Shown: piece by piece, positions 32,020-39,541 of the stretch
How positions within the stretch are numbered: the stretch's first letter is position 1
Layout: each line of letters begins with the position of its first letter
NCBI RefSeq assembly: GCF_901827205.1
Contig: NZ_LR594675.1
Location: forward strand, 1,302,001 to 1,366,000
Direction: 5' to 3'
DNA length: 64,000 nucleotides
Source: Variovorax sp. PBS-H4
GTDB taxonomy: Bacteria; Pseudomonadota; Gammaproteobacteria; Burkholderiales; Burkholderiaceae_C
Notes under the pieces: generated by a model
Database searches by the model: none
Told to the model about the DNA's origin: nothing
Seen by the model: the letters and a program-made list of their open reading frames with translations, nothing else
Translations under genes and position numbers: made by a program

Positions 32020-32583
32020 TCAACGGGGCGGCAAGCCCATGACCAGCGAGCCATCCCAGCGCACGGCTGGGCGCTCGTTGTTCGTGGCACCGGCCGCCGG
32101 AGCAGCGCCGCCGGCGCCCGGCGTGTTCTGCGCGCTGCGCGCAAGGTGTGCTTCGCGCGGGACGGCACGCGCATTGCTGCGGGCCTGGGCCAGCCACTGG
32201 GCCAGGGTGTCGGCAGGGACGGTGCGGACCGCCACGGTGATGCCGTCGCCGGACGCGGCGGGCTGCAGCTGCGCGTTGGGCCCGAGGCTCTGGCGCACCG
32301 AGCTTTCGAGTGCGCGCACGGCATCGTCGCGGCTGGCGCGCGGCTGCGCCTGCAGGGCCTTCGCCTGGGTTTGCAGCGTGGTCATCTGCTGCAGTTGCGC
32401 ATCCAGCCTGGCGTGCTCGGCGGGCGCTGCGGCGAGGATGCGCAGTGCCGGCGCGAGTGCCACCCACCACAGCAGGGCCAGCAGCACCAGGGCAGCCGCA
32501 GCGCCGATCAGACGCTGTTCGCGCGGCTCCAGCTCGGGCCACCAGGCCTGCCAGCGCGCTTCGAGGGAATCGAGCCAGTTCAT
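32020..32583 (-). CDS. gspM: Type II secretion protein GspM
   Basis: 187-residue bitopic protein: a short cytoplasmic start (LDSLEARWQAWWPELEPREQ), one membrane helix (about 25-47) and a periplasmic ferredoxin-like domain. It ends in an Ala/Gly/Pro-rich linker and WDGSLVMGLPPR. GspM binds GspL and GspE at the inner membrane platform. Its ATG overlaps the gspL stop by 4 nt, which favours balanced synthesis of the partners. Confidence 0.92.
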   Translation of the reverse strand: MNWLDSLEARWQAWWPELEPREQRLIGAAAALVLLALLWWVALAPALRILAAAPAEHARLDAQLQQMTTLQTQAKALQAQPRASRDDAVRALESSVRQSLGPNAQLQPAASGDGITVAVRTVPADTLAQWLAQARSNARAVPREAHLARSAQNTPGAGGAAPAAGATNNERPAVRWDGSLVMGLPPR

Positions 32584-33788
32584 CGCGGTGCCTCCGCCTG
32601 GACCAGCAGCAGGTCGCCCTCGCTGCGCGCGCTGTAGCCGCGCGCGGACAGGGTCGCTGCCACCTGGTTGGCTTCCGAGGGCTGCAGGCCCAGGCCGCGC
32701 AGGCGCAGCTGACCCGCGGTGTAGTCGATCGCGCTGGGGGCCCGTCCGGAGGGCAGGCTGGTGGCGACCGCGCCGAGCATGGGCTCGAGGTCGATCGCCG
32801 ACACGCCACCCGTGGCCTGCTGCAGCGTCGCGACCTCACGCACCATCTGTACTGGCGCGTCGACCACCAGTTGCACCGACGGAAAGGTCTGCCTGAGGAT
32901 GTTGTTCACGGCCGCCCGCTTGCTGTCGAGCGCGTTGCGCTCCTTCCAGGCCCAGGCGTTGAGGCCGATGAGCTGCGTCAGCACCAGCACCAGTGCACCC
33001 CAGCGCGCCAGCCGCCATTCGGGCCCGTGCCACAGCGCGCGCCAGACCGCCACCAGCTTCTTGCTGGCGCGCGCGCGGCCTGTGGAGGCGAGGTCGAACT
33101 GAGCAAGATCCCAGGGCGAGCGGCTGGCCTGCAGCCAGCGCGCGGGCGGCTTGACGATGGGTACGCGGCGGCCCAGCAGGCTTTCCGCGAGTTCAGCGAC
33201 GGCCGGTTCCGCCAGCATTGCCGTACCTTCCGGCAACGTGCCGACCAGCGCAGCGCCGGCAGGATCGAGCGGCAGCGGCGTGACGCCCTCGGTGTCGCAG
33301 ACCACCAGTTGGGCGGTGCCGGGCTCGCCGGTGGCGAAGATCATCGGTGCCGCGCCAGGCGGTTGCGGCGTGAACTCGGGAACGATGCGCGTGACGCGCC
33401 GGCCCGCGCTCTCGAGAGCCTGCACCACGCTGCGCAGCCACAGCCGGTTGCAGGCCGCGACCCAGACGGGCACGCCCGCGCGGGGGTCGGGTTGCAGTGC
33501 GAAGTGCAACTGCTCGGGGTCATCGAGCAGCCGGTCTTCCAGCAGGCCATTGAGCACCGAACGCAGCCGCACGCCGCTGCTCATGCTGCCCTGCGGCAAG
33601 CTGACCTGGTGCCAGGACAGCGTGGCCGCAGGCACGCACAGGATCATCTCGTCGCCGCTCGGCAGCAGGGCGGGCGGCGCGCTCCCCTGGGAGCGCAGCT
33701 TGCGGCCATCGCTGGACCACACTGCCCAGCCGTAGTCGCCGCCGGCGGGCGCAGGGGGGAGGGGAGCGGTGATGAGCAGCAGGGGCAT
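32580..33788 (-). CDS. gspL: Type II secretion protein GspL
   Basis: 402-residue protein with a cytoplasmic actin-like domain (about 1-240) that recruits GspE, one membrane helix (about 262-282, WGALVLVLTQLIGLNAWAW) and a periplasmic ferredoxin-like domain that pairs with GspM. The family marks WHQVSLPQG and FTPQPPG are visible. A 128-bp gap containing a hairpin-forming repeat-like element separates it from gspK, the only sizeable gap in the G-to-E run, so gspL-M-N-D-E may have its own promoter or reduced read-through. Confidence 0.92.
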   Translation of the reverse strand: MPLLLITAPLPPAPAGGDYGWAVWSSDGRKLRSQGSAPPALLPSGDEMILCVPAATLSWHQVSLPQGSMSSGVRLRSVLNGLLEDRLLDDPEQLHFALQPDPRAGVPVWVAACNRLWLRSVVQALESAGRRVTRIVPEFTPQPPGAAPMIFATGEPGTAQLVVCDTEGVTPLPLDPAGAALVGTLPEGTAMLAEPAVAELAESLLGRRVPIVKPPARWLQASRSPWDLAQFDLASTGRARASKKLVAVWRALWHGPEWRLARWGALVLVLTQLIGLNAWAWKERNALDSKRAAVNNILRQTFPSVQLVVDAPVQMVREVATLQQATGGVSAIDLEPMLGAVATSLPSGRAPSAIDYTAGQLRLRGLGLQPSEANQVAATLSARGYSARSEGDLLLVQAEAPR

Positions 33789-33846
33789 GATCGATAAGGG
33801 TCGCCATTGTAGGAGGATAGTTCACATCCAACGCTACAAACTTGAT

Positions 33847-33874
33847 AGCGCTTTCTGCCCGAGGCATGGGCGCT
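33847..33874. repeat. Hairpin-forming extragenic element between gspK and gspL
   Basis: AT-richer intergenic stretch (33789-33916). The segment AGCGC at 33847-33851 pairs with GCGCT at 33870-33874, and an inner TGCC/GGCA can extend the stem. The flanks (TTGATAGCG, GCAATGCATTTAAT) resemble the short extragenic repeats scattered through Comamonadaceae genomes. I see only one copy in this window, so repeat-family membership is from memory of such elements, not shown here. Confidence 0.45.
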
Positions 33875-33916
33875 GCAATGCATTTAATCCCATAAGCGTG
33901 ACCAAAGGTTTCGGCT

Positions 33917-35035
33917 TCATGAGTTCGGAGCGATAGGCGTGGCGCCAGCGCCACGTTCACGCCAGATGATCCGCAACTCGAGGTTGTCGCGCCGCAGCAG
34001 CGAATGCTCCTCGACCCAGGCGTTGTCGAGCCTGATGCGGCCCTGTACTTCGAAGAAGTTGGTGCCCACGCTGTGCTGCTGGGAGTTGAACTGCCCGGCG
34101 CCTTGGGCAAGCACCTTGTTGGCGTCTTCCTGGGAACGAAAGTAGCGCGTCGCGCGCTGCGCGACGACGCGCTTGGCGCTCGCCAGGTCGAGAGAGGGCA
34201 CGCTGGCCGCCAGCGCCTCGGCGCTCGCAGTATTGATGTTCAGAGGCGTGCGTCCAGGCAGGATGGTGACGTAGGGCTCCAGCGCCGTGACGGTGGATGG
34301 CGACAGGCCCAACCAGACGAGCTGATAGGTGCGCTGCGGCAGCAGCGGGCCTGATGCCGAGGAGTCGGTGGTGGGCTGCGTGCCGGTTCCCGCACCTGTC
34401 CCTGCGCTTGTTCCGGTGCCCGCGCCAATTCCGGTATTCGAGCCCGCTGCAGTCCCTGCTCCAGTTCCCGTTCCGGTGCCGGTGCCGGTGCCCGCGGACG
34501 CCGCCGGCGGCAGGGCGCGCCTGAGCTGCGCGGCGAGTACCGGCACCTCCTGCACAGGAAGGCCCAGCATCTCGAACAGCTTGGTGAAGACGGCGATCTC
34601 TGCCGGCACGGGCGCCCCATTGAGCACCATGTTCATCACATTGAGCTTCGATTGCGCGTCGACGATCCGGCCCTGGAGAAAAGCCTCGGGCAAGCCCTCG
34701 AGCGCATCGCTTGCAATGTTCTTGTCGGCCGCGAGGAAGCTCGACAGCTTGGCTTCCTCCAGCGGTACGGCCCAGGGCTCGGCGAGGTGATCGGGCCCGG
34801 CGCCTCCGCCAGCCCGAGCGTCTTCGCGCAGGATCAGGCGCGACCAGTCGAGCGCGCCGACCAGCACCCAGGCCGACTGCACGCGCGCGCGCTCGGCGGC
34901 TTCGATCTCCACGGCGCGCCATTGCTGCCAGAGCGATGCCGCGGCAAAGGTGGCAACCAGCGTCACCGTGAGCATGGCGGTCAGCAAGGCCGCGCCGCGC
35001 TGCGATCGTGATGCGGGAGGAGCAGGCCGCTTCAT
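33917..35035 (-). CDS. gspK: Type II secretion minor pseudopilin GspK
   Basis: 372-residue tip pseudopilin. The prepilin site SQRGAALLTAML sits at residues 11-22 and lacks Glu at +5, as is normal for GspK. Two helical/saposin-like parts follow, with the calcium-site region and the C-terminal helix-hairpin-helix (PLNINTASAEALAASVPSL). Between about residues 175 and 215 there is a striking Gly-Thr-rich low-complexity insert encoded by imperfect hexamer repeats. The ATG overlaps the gspJ stop by 4 nt. The insert does not touch conserved motifs, so the protein is probably functional. Confidence 0.93.
   Translation of the reverse strand: MKRPAPPASRSQRGAALLTAMLTVTLVATFAAASLWQQWRAVEIEAAERARVQSAWVLVGALDWSRLILREDARAGGGAGPDHLAEPWAVPLEEAKLSSFLAADKNIASDALEGLPEAFLQGRIVDAQSKLNVMNMVLNGAPVPAEIAVFTKLFEMLGLPVQEVPVLAAQLRRALPPAASAGTGTGTGTGTGAGTAAGSNTGIGAGTGTSAGTGAGTGTQPTTDSSASGPLLPQRTYQLVWLGLSPSTVTALEPYVTILPGRTPLNINTASAEALAASVPSLDLASAKRVVAQRATRYFRSQEDANKVLAQGAGQFNSQQHSVGTNFFEVQGRIRLDNAWVEEHSLLRRDNLELRIIWRERGAGATPIAPNS
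34373..34500. repeat. Degenerate hexanucleotide repeat in gspK coding Gly-Thr runs
   Basis: About 130 bp of imperfect six-base repeats (plus-strand unit near GGTGCC / GGTTCC, including three perfect adjacent GGTGCC copies around 34475-34492). On the coding strand they give Gly-Thr/Gly-Ala alternation. Unit length six keeps the frame when copy number changes, so length variation between strains is expected. Confidence 0.8.
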
Positions 35036-35697
35036 GAAGACTTCGGGACCGAGGCGGTAGGCCGCACCCAGTCGCGCGTGAGCACGCCGGCGAGCGCGGG
35101 ACCGGGAGGAAGGCTCAGGACGAGGCGGACCCCGTCCGGCAATGGCGAGCCGGCGCCGAGCGCCGCCGCACCCACCGCCGGGGCCCAGACGTCGTTGCGG
35201 AAGTAGAAGAGCTGCCAGGCTTCCAGCGGCACCAGGCCGATCTCGGTGCCACGCAGCTCGTTGCTGCTGCCGTTGTCCTGCCCCCATGCGGCTGCGCGAT
35301 CCCAGGCTTGCTGCCATTCGGGGCGGCCCGTCAGGCCGGGCGACTGCCAGCGGTACCAACGCGCGACCCCGGCAGCGTCGGACCGCAGGGTCCATGCGAC
35401 AACATAGACGACCGGCAGGGCGCTGTCGGTGCTGCGGCGGGTGAGGCGTAGCGTGCGGCCGTCCCAATCCATCGCGCGGATCTGCGCCAGGGCGACCGTG
35501 GCGTCGAGATCGGCCGTCCATTGCGACAACGCTGTCTGCAGCGTCAGCACGGCGTCGCTGCGCTCGCGGTTGATGGTCTGCGCGCGCGCCATGCCTTCGA
35601 GGCCTTGCCAACTGACGAGCGCGAGCAGGGCCATGACCGCGATCGCCACCAGCAGTTCGATCAGCGTGAATCCGCGGGTGGCGCGCGCCGGCTTCAT
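35032..35697 (-). CDS. gspJ: Type II secretion minor pseudopilin GspJ
   Basis: 221-residue minor pseudopilin with a short basic leader and prepilin peptidase site TRGFTLIELLVAIAVM (cleavage after Gly9, Glu at +5). A hydrophobic helix and a C-terminal beta-rich domain (WQLFYFRNDVWAP) follow. GspJ joins GspI and GspK at the pseudopilus tip. The start shares one base with the gspI stop (TGATG). It is followed by gspK with an ATGA overlap. Confidence 0.94.
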   Translation of the reverse strand: MKPARATRGFTLIELLVAIAVMALLALVSWQGLEGMARAQTINRERSDAVLTLQTALSQWTADLDATVALAQIRAMDWDGRTLRLTRRSTDSALPVVYVVAWTLRSDAAGVARWYRWQSPGLTGRPEWQQAWDRAAAWGQDNGSSNELRGTEIGLVPLEAWQLFYFRNDVWAPAVGAAALGAGSPLPDGVRLVLSLPPGPALAGVLTRDWVRPTASVPKSS

Positions 35698-36161
35698 CAG
35701 AAGCGCCCCACGACGGTGGATAGCCGCAGCACCGGCGCCTCGGCCGCATCGCGCACCTGGACGTCGACCCGGCGGAAGTTCGGATTCAGCGTGGGGGTGG
35801 TCGAGATCGTGACGGCAAAGCTGGTATTGGCCTGCGTGCAGACCAGGCCGGCGTCGCCGATGGCCGGCATCTGGCGCGCGAGGCGGGCCTTGATGAGTTC
35901 GTTCTCTGCGCAAACCTGTGCCAGCAACAGGTCCGATTGCCGCTGCGCATTGCGCGTGATTGCGTTCGTGGCCTGCGTGCCGGCGGCGAGCGCGATCGCG
36001 ATGATGCCCAGGGCCACCAGCACCTCGACCAGGGTAAAGCCGCGGCTGAATCCTCGCTTCAGTGGACGACCTGCTCCGCCGGCTGCGCCCATGCGGCGCA
36101 GCGGAGTACCTCCGCCCTTGGCTGCGATGCTATTCGCCTTCGGAGCGGCCGTGCGGCTCAT
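35697..36161 (-). CDS. gspI: Type II secretion minor pseudopilin GspI
   Basis: 154 residues from the ATG at 36161, which overlaps the gspH stop by 4 nt. The prepilin site SRGFTLVEVLVALG lies about 40 residues from that start, a leader much longer than the usual 5-10. A second Met (MGAAGGAGRPLKRG) at 36092 would leave a leader of about 18 residues and may be the true start. The body shows the conserved N-terminal helix and CAENELIKARLARQMP typical of GspI, which nucleates the pseudopilus tip complex. Confidence 0.9.
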   Translation of the reverse strand: MSRTAAPKANSIAAKGGGTPLRRMGAAGGAGRPLKRGFSRGFTLVEVLVALGIIAIALAAGTQATNAITRNAQRQSDLLLAQVCAENELIKARLARQMPAIGDAGLVCTQANTSFAVTISTTPTLNPNFRRVDVQVRDAAEAPVLRLSTVVGRF

Positions 36162-36664
36162 GGCATGGTCACCGCGAAGGGTCGCAGGCCGTCGGTCGCG
36201 ATGCGCAGGGTGCGCGCAGGCGGGCCCTCGGACGTGAGCAGCACCTGCTGCGCCGCAATGATCGGTTCGGGCCCGAGCTGCAGGGCTGCGACGGCCGAGC
36301 CATCGCCCGCCAGAGGCCGGGCCACGATGCCGGCGGAAAGCCATGCAGTGGGCAGCGTGCCGGGCGGCAGCCCGTCGAAGCTGAAGTTGGTCGGTCCCTC
36401 CGGCGTTGTGCGCCAGCGCACCGCGATGCCGCTGGCACGCGACTGGGCGCGCGCCGCTTCGAGCAGGGCTGAAAGACGCTCGGCTTCGCGATCCAGGTTT
36501 TCGTGGCCGGTGTCGCGCAGCGCGAGACCGACACCCGCAGTGGCGAACGCGATGATCGCGATCACCACCAGCAGCTCGATCAGCGTAAAACCACCGGGCC
36601 TCCGGCGTCGGGCGCGGTCCAACCGGGAAGCAGCGCGCCTATTGCCAGCTGCCGATGTCGGCAT
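36158..36664 (-). CDS. gspH: Type II secretion minor pseudopilin GspH
   Basis: 168-residue pseudopilin with prepilin site PGGFTLIELLVVIAIIA after a 24-residue Arg-rich leader, then a beta-sandwich domain (RTLRIATDGLRPFAV at the end). GspH links the tip complex to the GspG shaft. With the ATG at 36664 the gene overlaps the 3' end of gspG by 26 bp. A shorter non-ATG start nearer the cleavage site is possible. Followed by gspI with an ATGA overlap. Confidence 0.9.
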   Translation of the reverse strand: MPTSAAGNRRAASRLDRARRRRPGGFTLIELLVVIAIIAFATAGVGLALRDTGHENLDREAERLSALLEAARAQSRASGIAVRWRTTPEGPTNFSFDGLPPGTLPTAWLSAGIVARPLAGDGSAVAALQLGPEPIIAAQQVLLTSEGPPARTLRIATDGLRPFAVTMP

Positions 36665-37079
36665 TCTTGCCTTCGCCGCCGGGTTGGCCGTCGGGGCCGA
36701 GCGAGAACACGTCGATCTCGCCCTTGAGGCCAGGGTTCATGTATTGGTAGGGGCGGCCCCAAGGGTCGTTGGGCAGCTTCTCGATGTACGGTTTCCAGTT
36801 GGGCGCGGCCGGACCGGTGGTAGGCCGCGCGACCAGCGCCTGCAGGCCCTGCTCGGCCGTCGGATAGCGCTGGTTATCGAGCCGATAGAGCTTGAGCGCC
36901 TGCATCAGGTTGTTGACGTCGGTGCGGGCGGCTGTCACACGCGCGTCGTCGGCGCGCTCGATCACGTTCGGCACGATCAGCGCCGCGAGCACGCCAATGA
37001 TGACCAGCACGACCATCAGCTCGATGAGGGTGAAGCCTCGCTGCAGGGTCCGCGCAATAGTGCGTTGGAAAAGGGGCAT
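36639..37079 (-). CDS. gspG: Type II secretion major pseudopilin GspG
   Basis: 146-residue major pseudopilin. Leader MPLFQRTIARTLQRG ends at the prepilin cleavage site, followed by FTLIELMVVLVIIGVLAAL. The C-terminal domain keeps the GspG calcium-site and loop pattern (NDPWGRPYQYMNPG, SLGPDGQPGGEG). First gene of the long minus-strand gsp run, so the operon promoter should lie in 37080-37142, shared back to back with gspC. A major subunit at the first position fits its higher required amount. Confidence 0.95.
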   Translation of the reverse strand: MPLFQRTIARTLQRGFTLIELMVVLVIIGVLAALIVPNVIERADDARVTAARTDVNNLMQALKLYRLDNQRYPTAEQGLQALVARPTTGPAAPNWKPYIEKLPNDPWGRPYQYMNPGLKGEIDVFSLGPDGQPGGEGKNADIGSWQ

Positions 37080-37128
37080 GAAATTGGGGAGAGGGAGGGT
37101 GGAATGCGCGTGGGCGCCTGTGCTGAAT

Positions 37129-37134
37129 GATAAT
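37129..37134 (+). promoter_or_regulatory. -10-like hexamer GATAAT before gspC
   Basis: GATAAT ends 8 bp before the gspC ATG at 37143. If used, transcription would begin at or within a few bases of the start codon, giving a leaderless or nearly leaderless message. No Shine-Dalgarno sequence is visible between it and the ATG. No good -35 hexamer is seen at 16-18 bp. Confidence 0.45.
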
Positions 37135-37142
37135 CCCGCCCC

Positions 37143-37676
37143 ATGGCAGCTTCCTACGCCCCCGACCGCTGGCCCTCGGCCACGGCAACGACCGTGTTGT
37201 GGGCCTTGGCCGCAGCGAGCATCGTGTTTTGGGGATTGCGGCTGATGTCCCCGTCAGATGCACTCGCGCCGCCCGCACTGAACAGCAACGCCGCGGTAAC
37301 GGTCGACCCGGCGGCGGTCGCGCAGATGCTGGGCGTGCTGCCGAGCCAGGCTGCCGTCGTGGCAACGCCGGATGCCGCCAGCCGCTTCCAACTGCTCGGC
37401 GTGATCGCCGACGCCGACCAGCGGGGCGCGGCACTCATCGCCGTCGACGGCAAGCCACCGAGGCCCTTCCGCGTTGGCGCCACTTTGGCGGACGGGTATG
37501 TGCTGCAATCCGTCAGCGCGAGGGCCGCGTCGATCGGTGCGAGCGTCGATGCCGCGCAAGCCTTTGCGCTGCAACTGCCGGCGCGGCCGCTCGCCGTCAA
37601 CGGTCCGCCGCCTTCTTTGTCCGAGGCGCCGCAGCCTGTGGTCGCGCCGCCGGAGCGTCGCGGCGTCCGACGCTAG
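37143..37676 (+). CDS. gspC: Type II secretion protein GspC (short form)
   Basis: 177-residue bitopic inner-membrane protein: one N-terminal helix (about 17-35), then the periplasmic homology region (SRFQLLGVIADADQRGAALIAVDGKPPRPFRVGA region, about 80-115) that touches the secretin N0 domain. It ends in a Pro-rich tail with no PDZ or coiled-coil domain, so it is shorter than the ~270-residue gamma-proteobacterial GspC. Short forms are normal in Burkholderiales. It is divergent from gspG, as in Burkholderia, and convergent with ilvA (61 bp between stops). Confidence 0.9.
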   Translation: MAASYAPDRWPSATATTVLWALAAASIVFWGLRLMSPSDALAPPALNSNAAVTVDPAAVAQMLGVLPSQAAVVATPDAASRFQLLGVIADADQRGAALIAVDGKPPRPFRVGATLADGYVLQSVSARAASIGASVDAAQAFALQLPARPLAVNGPPPSLSEAPQPVVAPPERRGVRR

Positions 37677-37737
37677 GAGTTCGCGCGGCAGAAGCCGTCG
37701 CAGCGTTGCAGCCGGCCGTCTCCGGCCCTGTAGACAG

Positions 37738-39291
37738 CTAGGCCTGCAGAAACAGCCGATAGACCGGGTTGCCGGTTTCCTCCACGAACGGATAGTCCAG
37801 CGTCCGAAGGAACTCGTCGAAGGCAGTGTGGTCTGCCGCCGGGACTTGGAGCCCGACCAGGATGCGGCCGTAATCTGCGCCTTGATTGCGGTAGTGGAAC
37901 AGGCTGATGTTCCAGGTAGGCCGCATGAGGCTCAGGAACTTGAGCAGCGCGCCGGGCCGTTCGGGGAAGACGAAGCGCAGCAGCCGCTCGTCGTGCGCCA
38001 GGCTGCTGCGGCCGCCCACCAGGTGGCGGATGTGCTCCTTGGCCAGCTCGTTATGCGTGAGGTCGATGGCGCCGTAGCCATGGGCGAGGAAGGTCTCGGC
38101 GATGGTGATGGACTCGCCGCGTGCCTGGGTGGTCAAGCCTACGAACACGTGCGCCTCCCTGGCGTCGCTGATCCGATAGTTGAATTCGGTCACGCTGCGC
38201 GAAGCGCCGGGCAACTGCCCGACCAGCTCGCAGAAGCGCCGGAAGCTGCCGCGCTCCTCGGGGATGGTGACGGCAAAAAGCGCCTCGCGCTCTTCACCCA
38301 CCTCGGCGCGCTCGGCCACGAAACGCAGCCGGTCGAAGTTCATGTTGGCGCCGCAGAGGATGGCCACGTACGTCTGGCCCTGCGTGCCGTGAGCCTCGAC
38401 GTACTGCTTGATCGCCGCCACCGCCAGCGCCCCGGCAGGCTCGACGATGCTGCGGGTGTCGATGAAAACGTCCTTGATGCCAGCGCACACCGCGTCGGTG
38501 TCTACGGTGATGAACTCGTCCACCAGTTCGCGAGAAATCCGGAAGGTTTCTTCGCCTACCAGCTTGACCGCGGTGCCGTCGGAAAACAGGCCGACATCGG
38601 CCAGCGTCACACGTTCGCGGGCAGCGACGGAGCGCAGCATCGCGTCGGAATCGTTCATCTGGACGCCAATCACCTTGATCTCGGGTCGCACCGCCTTGAT
38701 GTAGTTCGCGACGCCCGAGATCAATCCGCCGCCCCCGATGGCGACGAAGACCGCATGGAGCGGTCCTTGGTGCTGGCGCAGGATCTCCATCGCGATCGTG
38801 CCCTGGCCGGCGATGACGTCGGGATCGTCGAAGGGGTGTACGAAGACGAGGCCATGAAGCTTCTGCTGCTCCAGCGCATAGCCATAGGCGTCAGAGTAGC
38901 TGTCGCCGTGCAGCTGCACTTCTCCGCCGAGCGCGCGCACGGCGTCGATCTTGAGCTGCGGCGTGGTTACCGGCATCACGACCACGGCGCGCGCTCCGAG
39001 CTTGCGGGCGCTGAGCGCGACGCCCTGGGCATGGTTGCCTGCCGAGGCGCAAATCACACCTCTGGCGAGTTGCTCGGCGCTGAGGTGGGCCATCTTGTTG
39101 TAGGCCCCCCGCAGCTTGAAGCTGAAGACTGCCTGCTGATCCTCACGCTTGAGCAGCACCGTGTTTCCCAGCCGCGCGCTCAGAGCTTGCGCAGGCTCGA
39201 GCGCGGATTCAACCGCTACGTCATAAACACGCGCCGTGAGGATTTTCTTCAAGTAGTCGGCGGGGGAAAGCGAAGGAGGCGGCGTGGACAT
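37738..39291 (-). CDS. ilvA: Biosynthetic threonine ammonia-lyase IlvA
   Basis: 517-residue PLP enzyme that deaminates threonine to 2-oxobutanoate, the first step of isoleucine synthesis. The catalytic domain has PLP lysine K59 (SFKLRGAYNK), the phosphate-binding GGGGLISG loop and the SAGNHAQGVALS segment. Two ACT-like regulatory domains fill about 330-515 (RGSFRRFCELVGQLPGAS and RPGALLKFLSLM), as expected for the isoleucine-inhibited form. ATG at 39291. A TATGAT hexamer ends 9 bp before it, and a candidate small-RNA unit with its own terminator lies directly upstream. Confidence 0.96.
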   Translation of the reverse strand: MSTPPPSLSPADYLKKILTARVYDVAVESALEPAQALSARLGNTVLLKREDQQAVFSFKLRGAYNKMAHLSAEQLARGVICASAGNHAQGVALSARKLGARAVVVMPVTTPQLKIDAVRALGGEVQLHGDSYSDAYGYALEQQKLHGLVFVHPFDDPDVIAGQGTIAMEILRQHQGPLHAVFVAIGGGGLISGVANYIKAVRPEIKVIGVQMNDSDAMLRSVAARERVTLADVGLFSDGTAVKLVGEETFRISRELVDEFITVDTDAVCAGIKDVFIDTRSIVEPAGALAVAAIKQYVEAHGTQGQTYVAILCGANMNFDRLRFVAERAEVGEEREALFAVTIPEERGSFRRFCELVGQLPGASRSVTEFNYRISDAREAHVFVGLTTQARGESITIAETFLAHGYGAIDLTHNELAKEHIRHLVGGRSSLAHDERLLRFVFPERPGALLKFLSLMRPTWNISLFHYRNQGADYGRILVGLQVPAADHTAFDEFLRTLDYPFVEETGNPVYRLFLQA

Positions 39292-39336
39292 AGGGTCGGG
39301 ATCATAGGCCGGAGCCCGCTGCCGCAGCATCCCAAG

Positions 39337-39367
39337 AAAAAAGCCCCGGGCCTTGCGGCTCGGGGCT
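39337..39367 (-). terminator. Rho-independent terminator of the sRNA candidate
   Basis: On the minus strand AGCCCCG (39367-39361) pairs with CGGGGCT (39348-39342). The inner GCC-GCAA-GGC continues the stem and closes with a GNRA loop, and six Ts follow (39342-39337). It is a strong intrinsic terminator located upstream of the ilvA start, not after any protein gene on that strand. Confidence 0.85.
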
Positions 39368-39426
39368 AAATCCACCAATTGGGAGGGTGGAGGAGACAAC
39401 CGGTACACACGTTTGTGTGTGCGATG
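39337..39426 (-). ncRNA. Candidate ~90-nt small RNA with anti-Shine-Dalgarno loops
   Basis: A complete short transcription unit is visible on the minus strand. A sigma70-like promoter predicts a start near 39426. Hairpin 1 is ACACAC-AAAC-GTGTGT (39420-39405). A single-stranded GTCTCC stretch follows. Hairpin 2 is TCCACC (39391-39386) with loop CTCCCAATT and GGTGGA (39376-39371). The third hairpin is the terminator. Both the linker and the hairpin-2 loop expose CUCC/CUCCC, complementary to Shine-Dalgarno AGGAG. Anti-SD loop sRNAs are known in alpha- and betaproteobacteria. It could instead be a terminated leader (attenuator) of ilvA. No recognised family name is assigned. Confidence 0.65.
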
Positions 39427-39432
39427 AAATAA

Positions 39433-39460
39433 AGTATATCGATTCTTTGTTGCGTTGCAA
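39433..39460 (-). promoter_or_regulatory. Sigma70-type promoter of the sRNA candidate
   Basis: Minus-strand -35 TTGCAA (39460-39455) and -10 TATACT (39438-39433) separated by 16 bp, in an AT-rich patch unusual for this genome. A perfect inverted repeat TTGTTGC-GTT-GCAACAA (39447-39463) covers the -35 box and may be an operator. Confidence 0.65.
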
Positions 39461-39463
39461 CAA
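39447..39463. promoter_or_regulatory. Inverted repeat TTGTTGC-N3-GCAACAA (candidate operator)
   Basis: Perfect 7-bp arms around GTT, overlapping the -35 box of the sRNA-candidate promoter and lying 78 bp upstream of the OsmC-like gene on the other strand. A repressor bound here would block the -35. The regulator is unknown. Confidence 0.5.
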
Positions 39464-39541
39464 GGGAGTGACGCTTTTCCAACACAATCGACACCGGTGC
39501 GGTCTTTCATGCTGCGCGCCGCGACCATGGAGTCTGCAAGG

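Noticed and set aside
39366..39410. Mini-ORF with two adjacent Trp codons before the sRNA terminator (GTG start, TAG stop)
   Set aside because: It resembles a trp-type leader peptide, but there is no ribosome site and the downstream gene is ilvA, for which Ile/Val/Leu codons would be expected. The hairpin/loop logic explains the sequence better.
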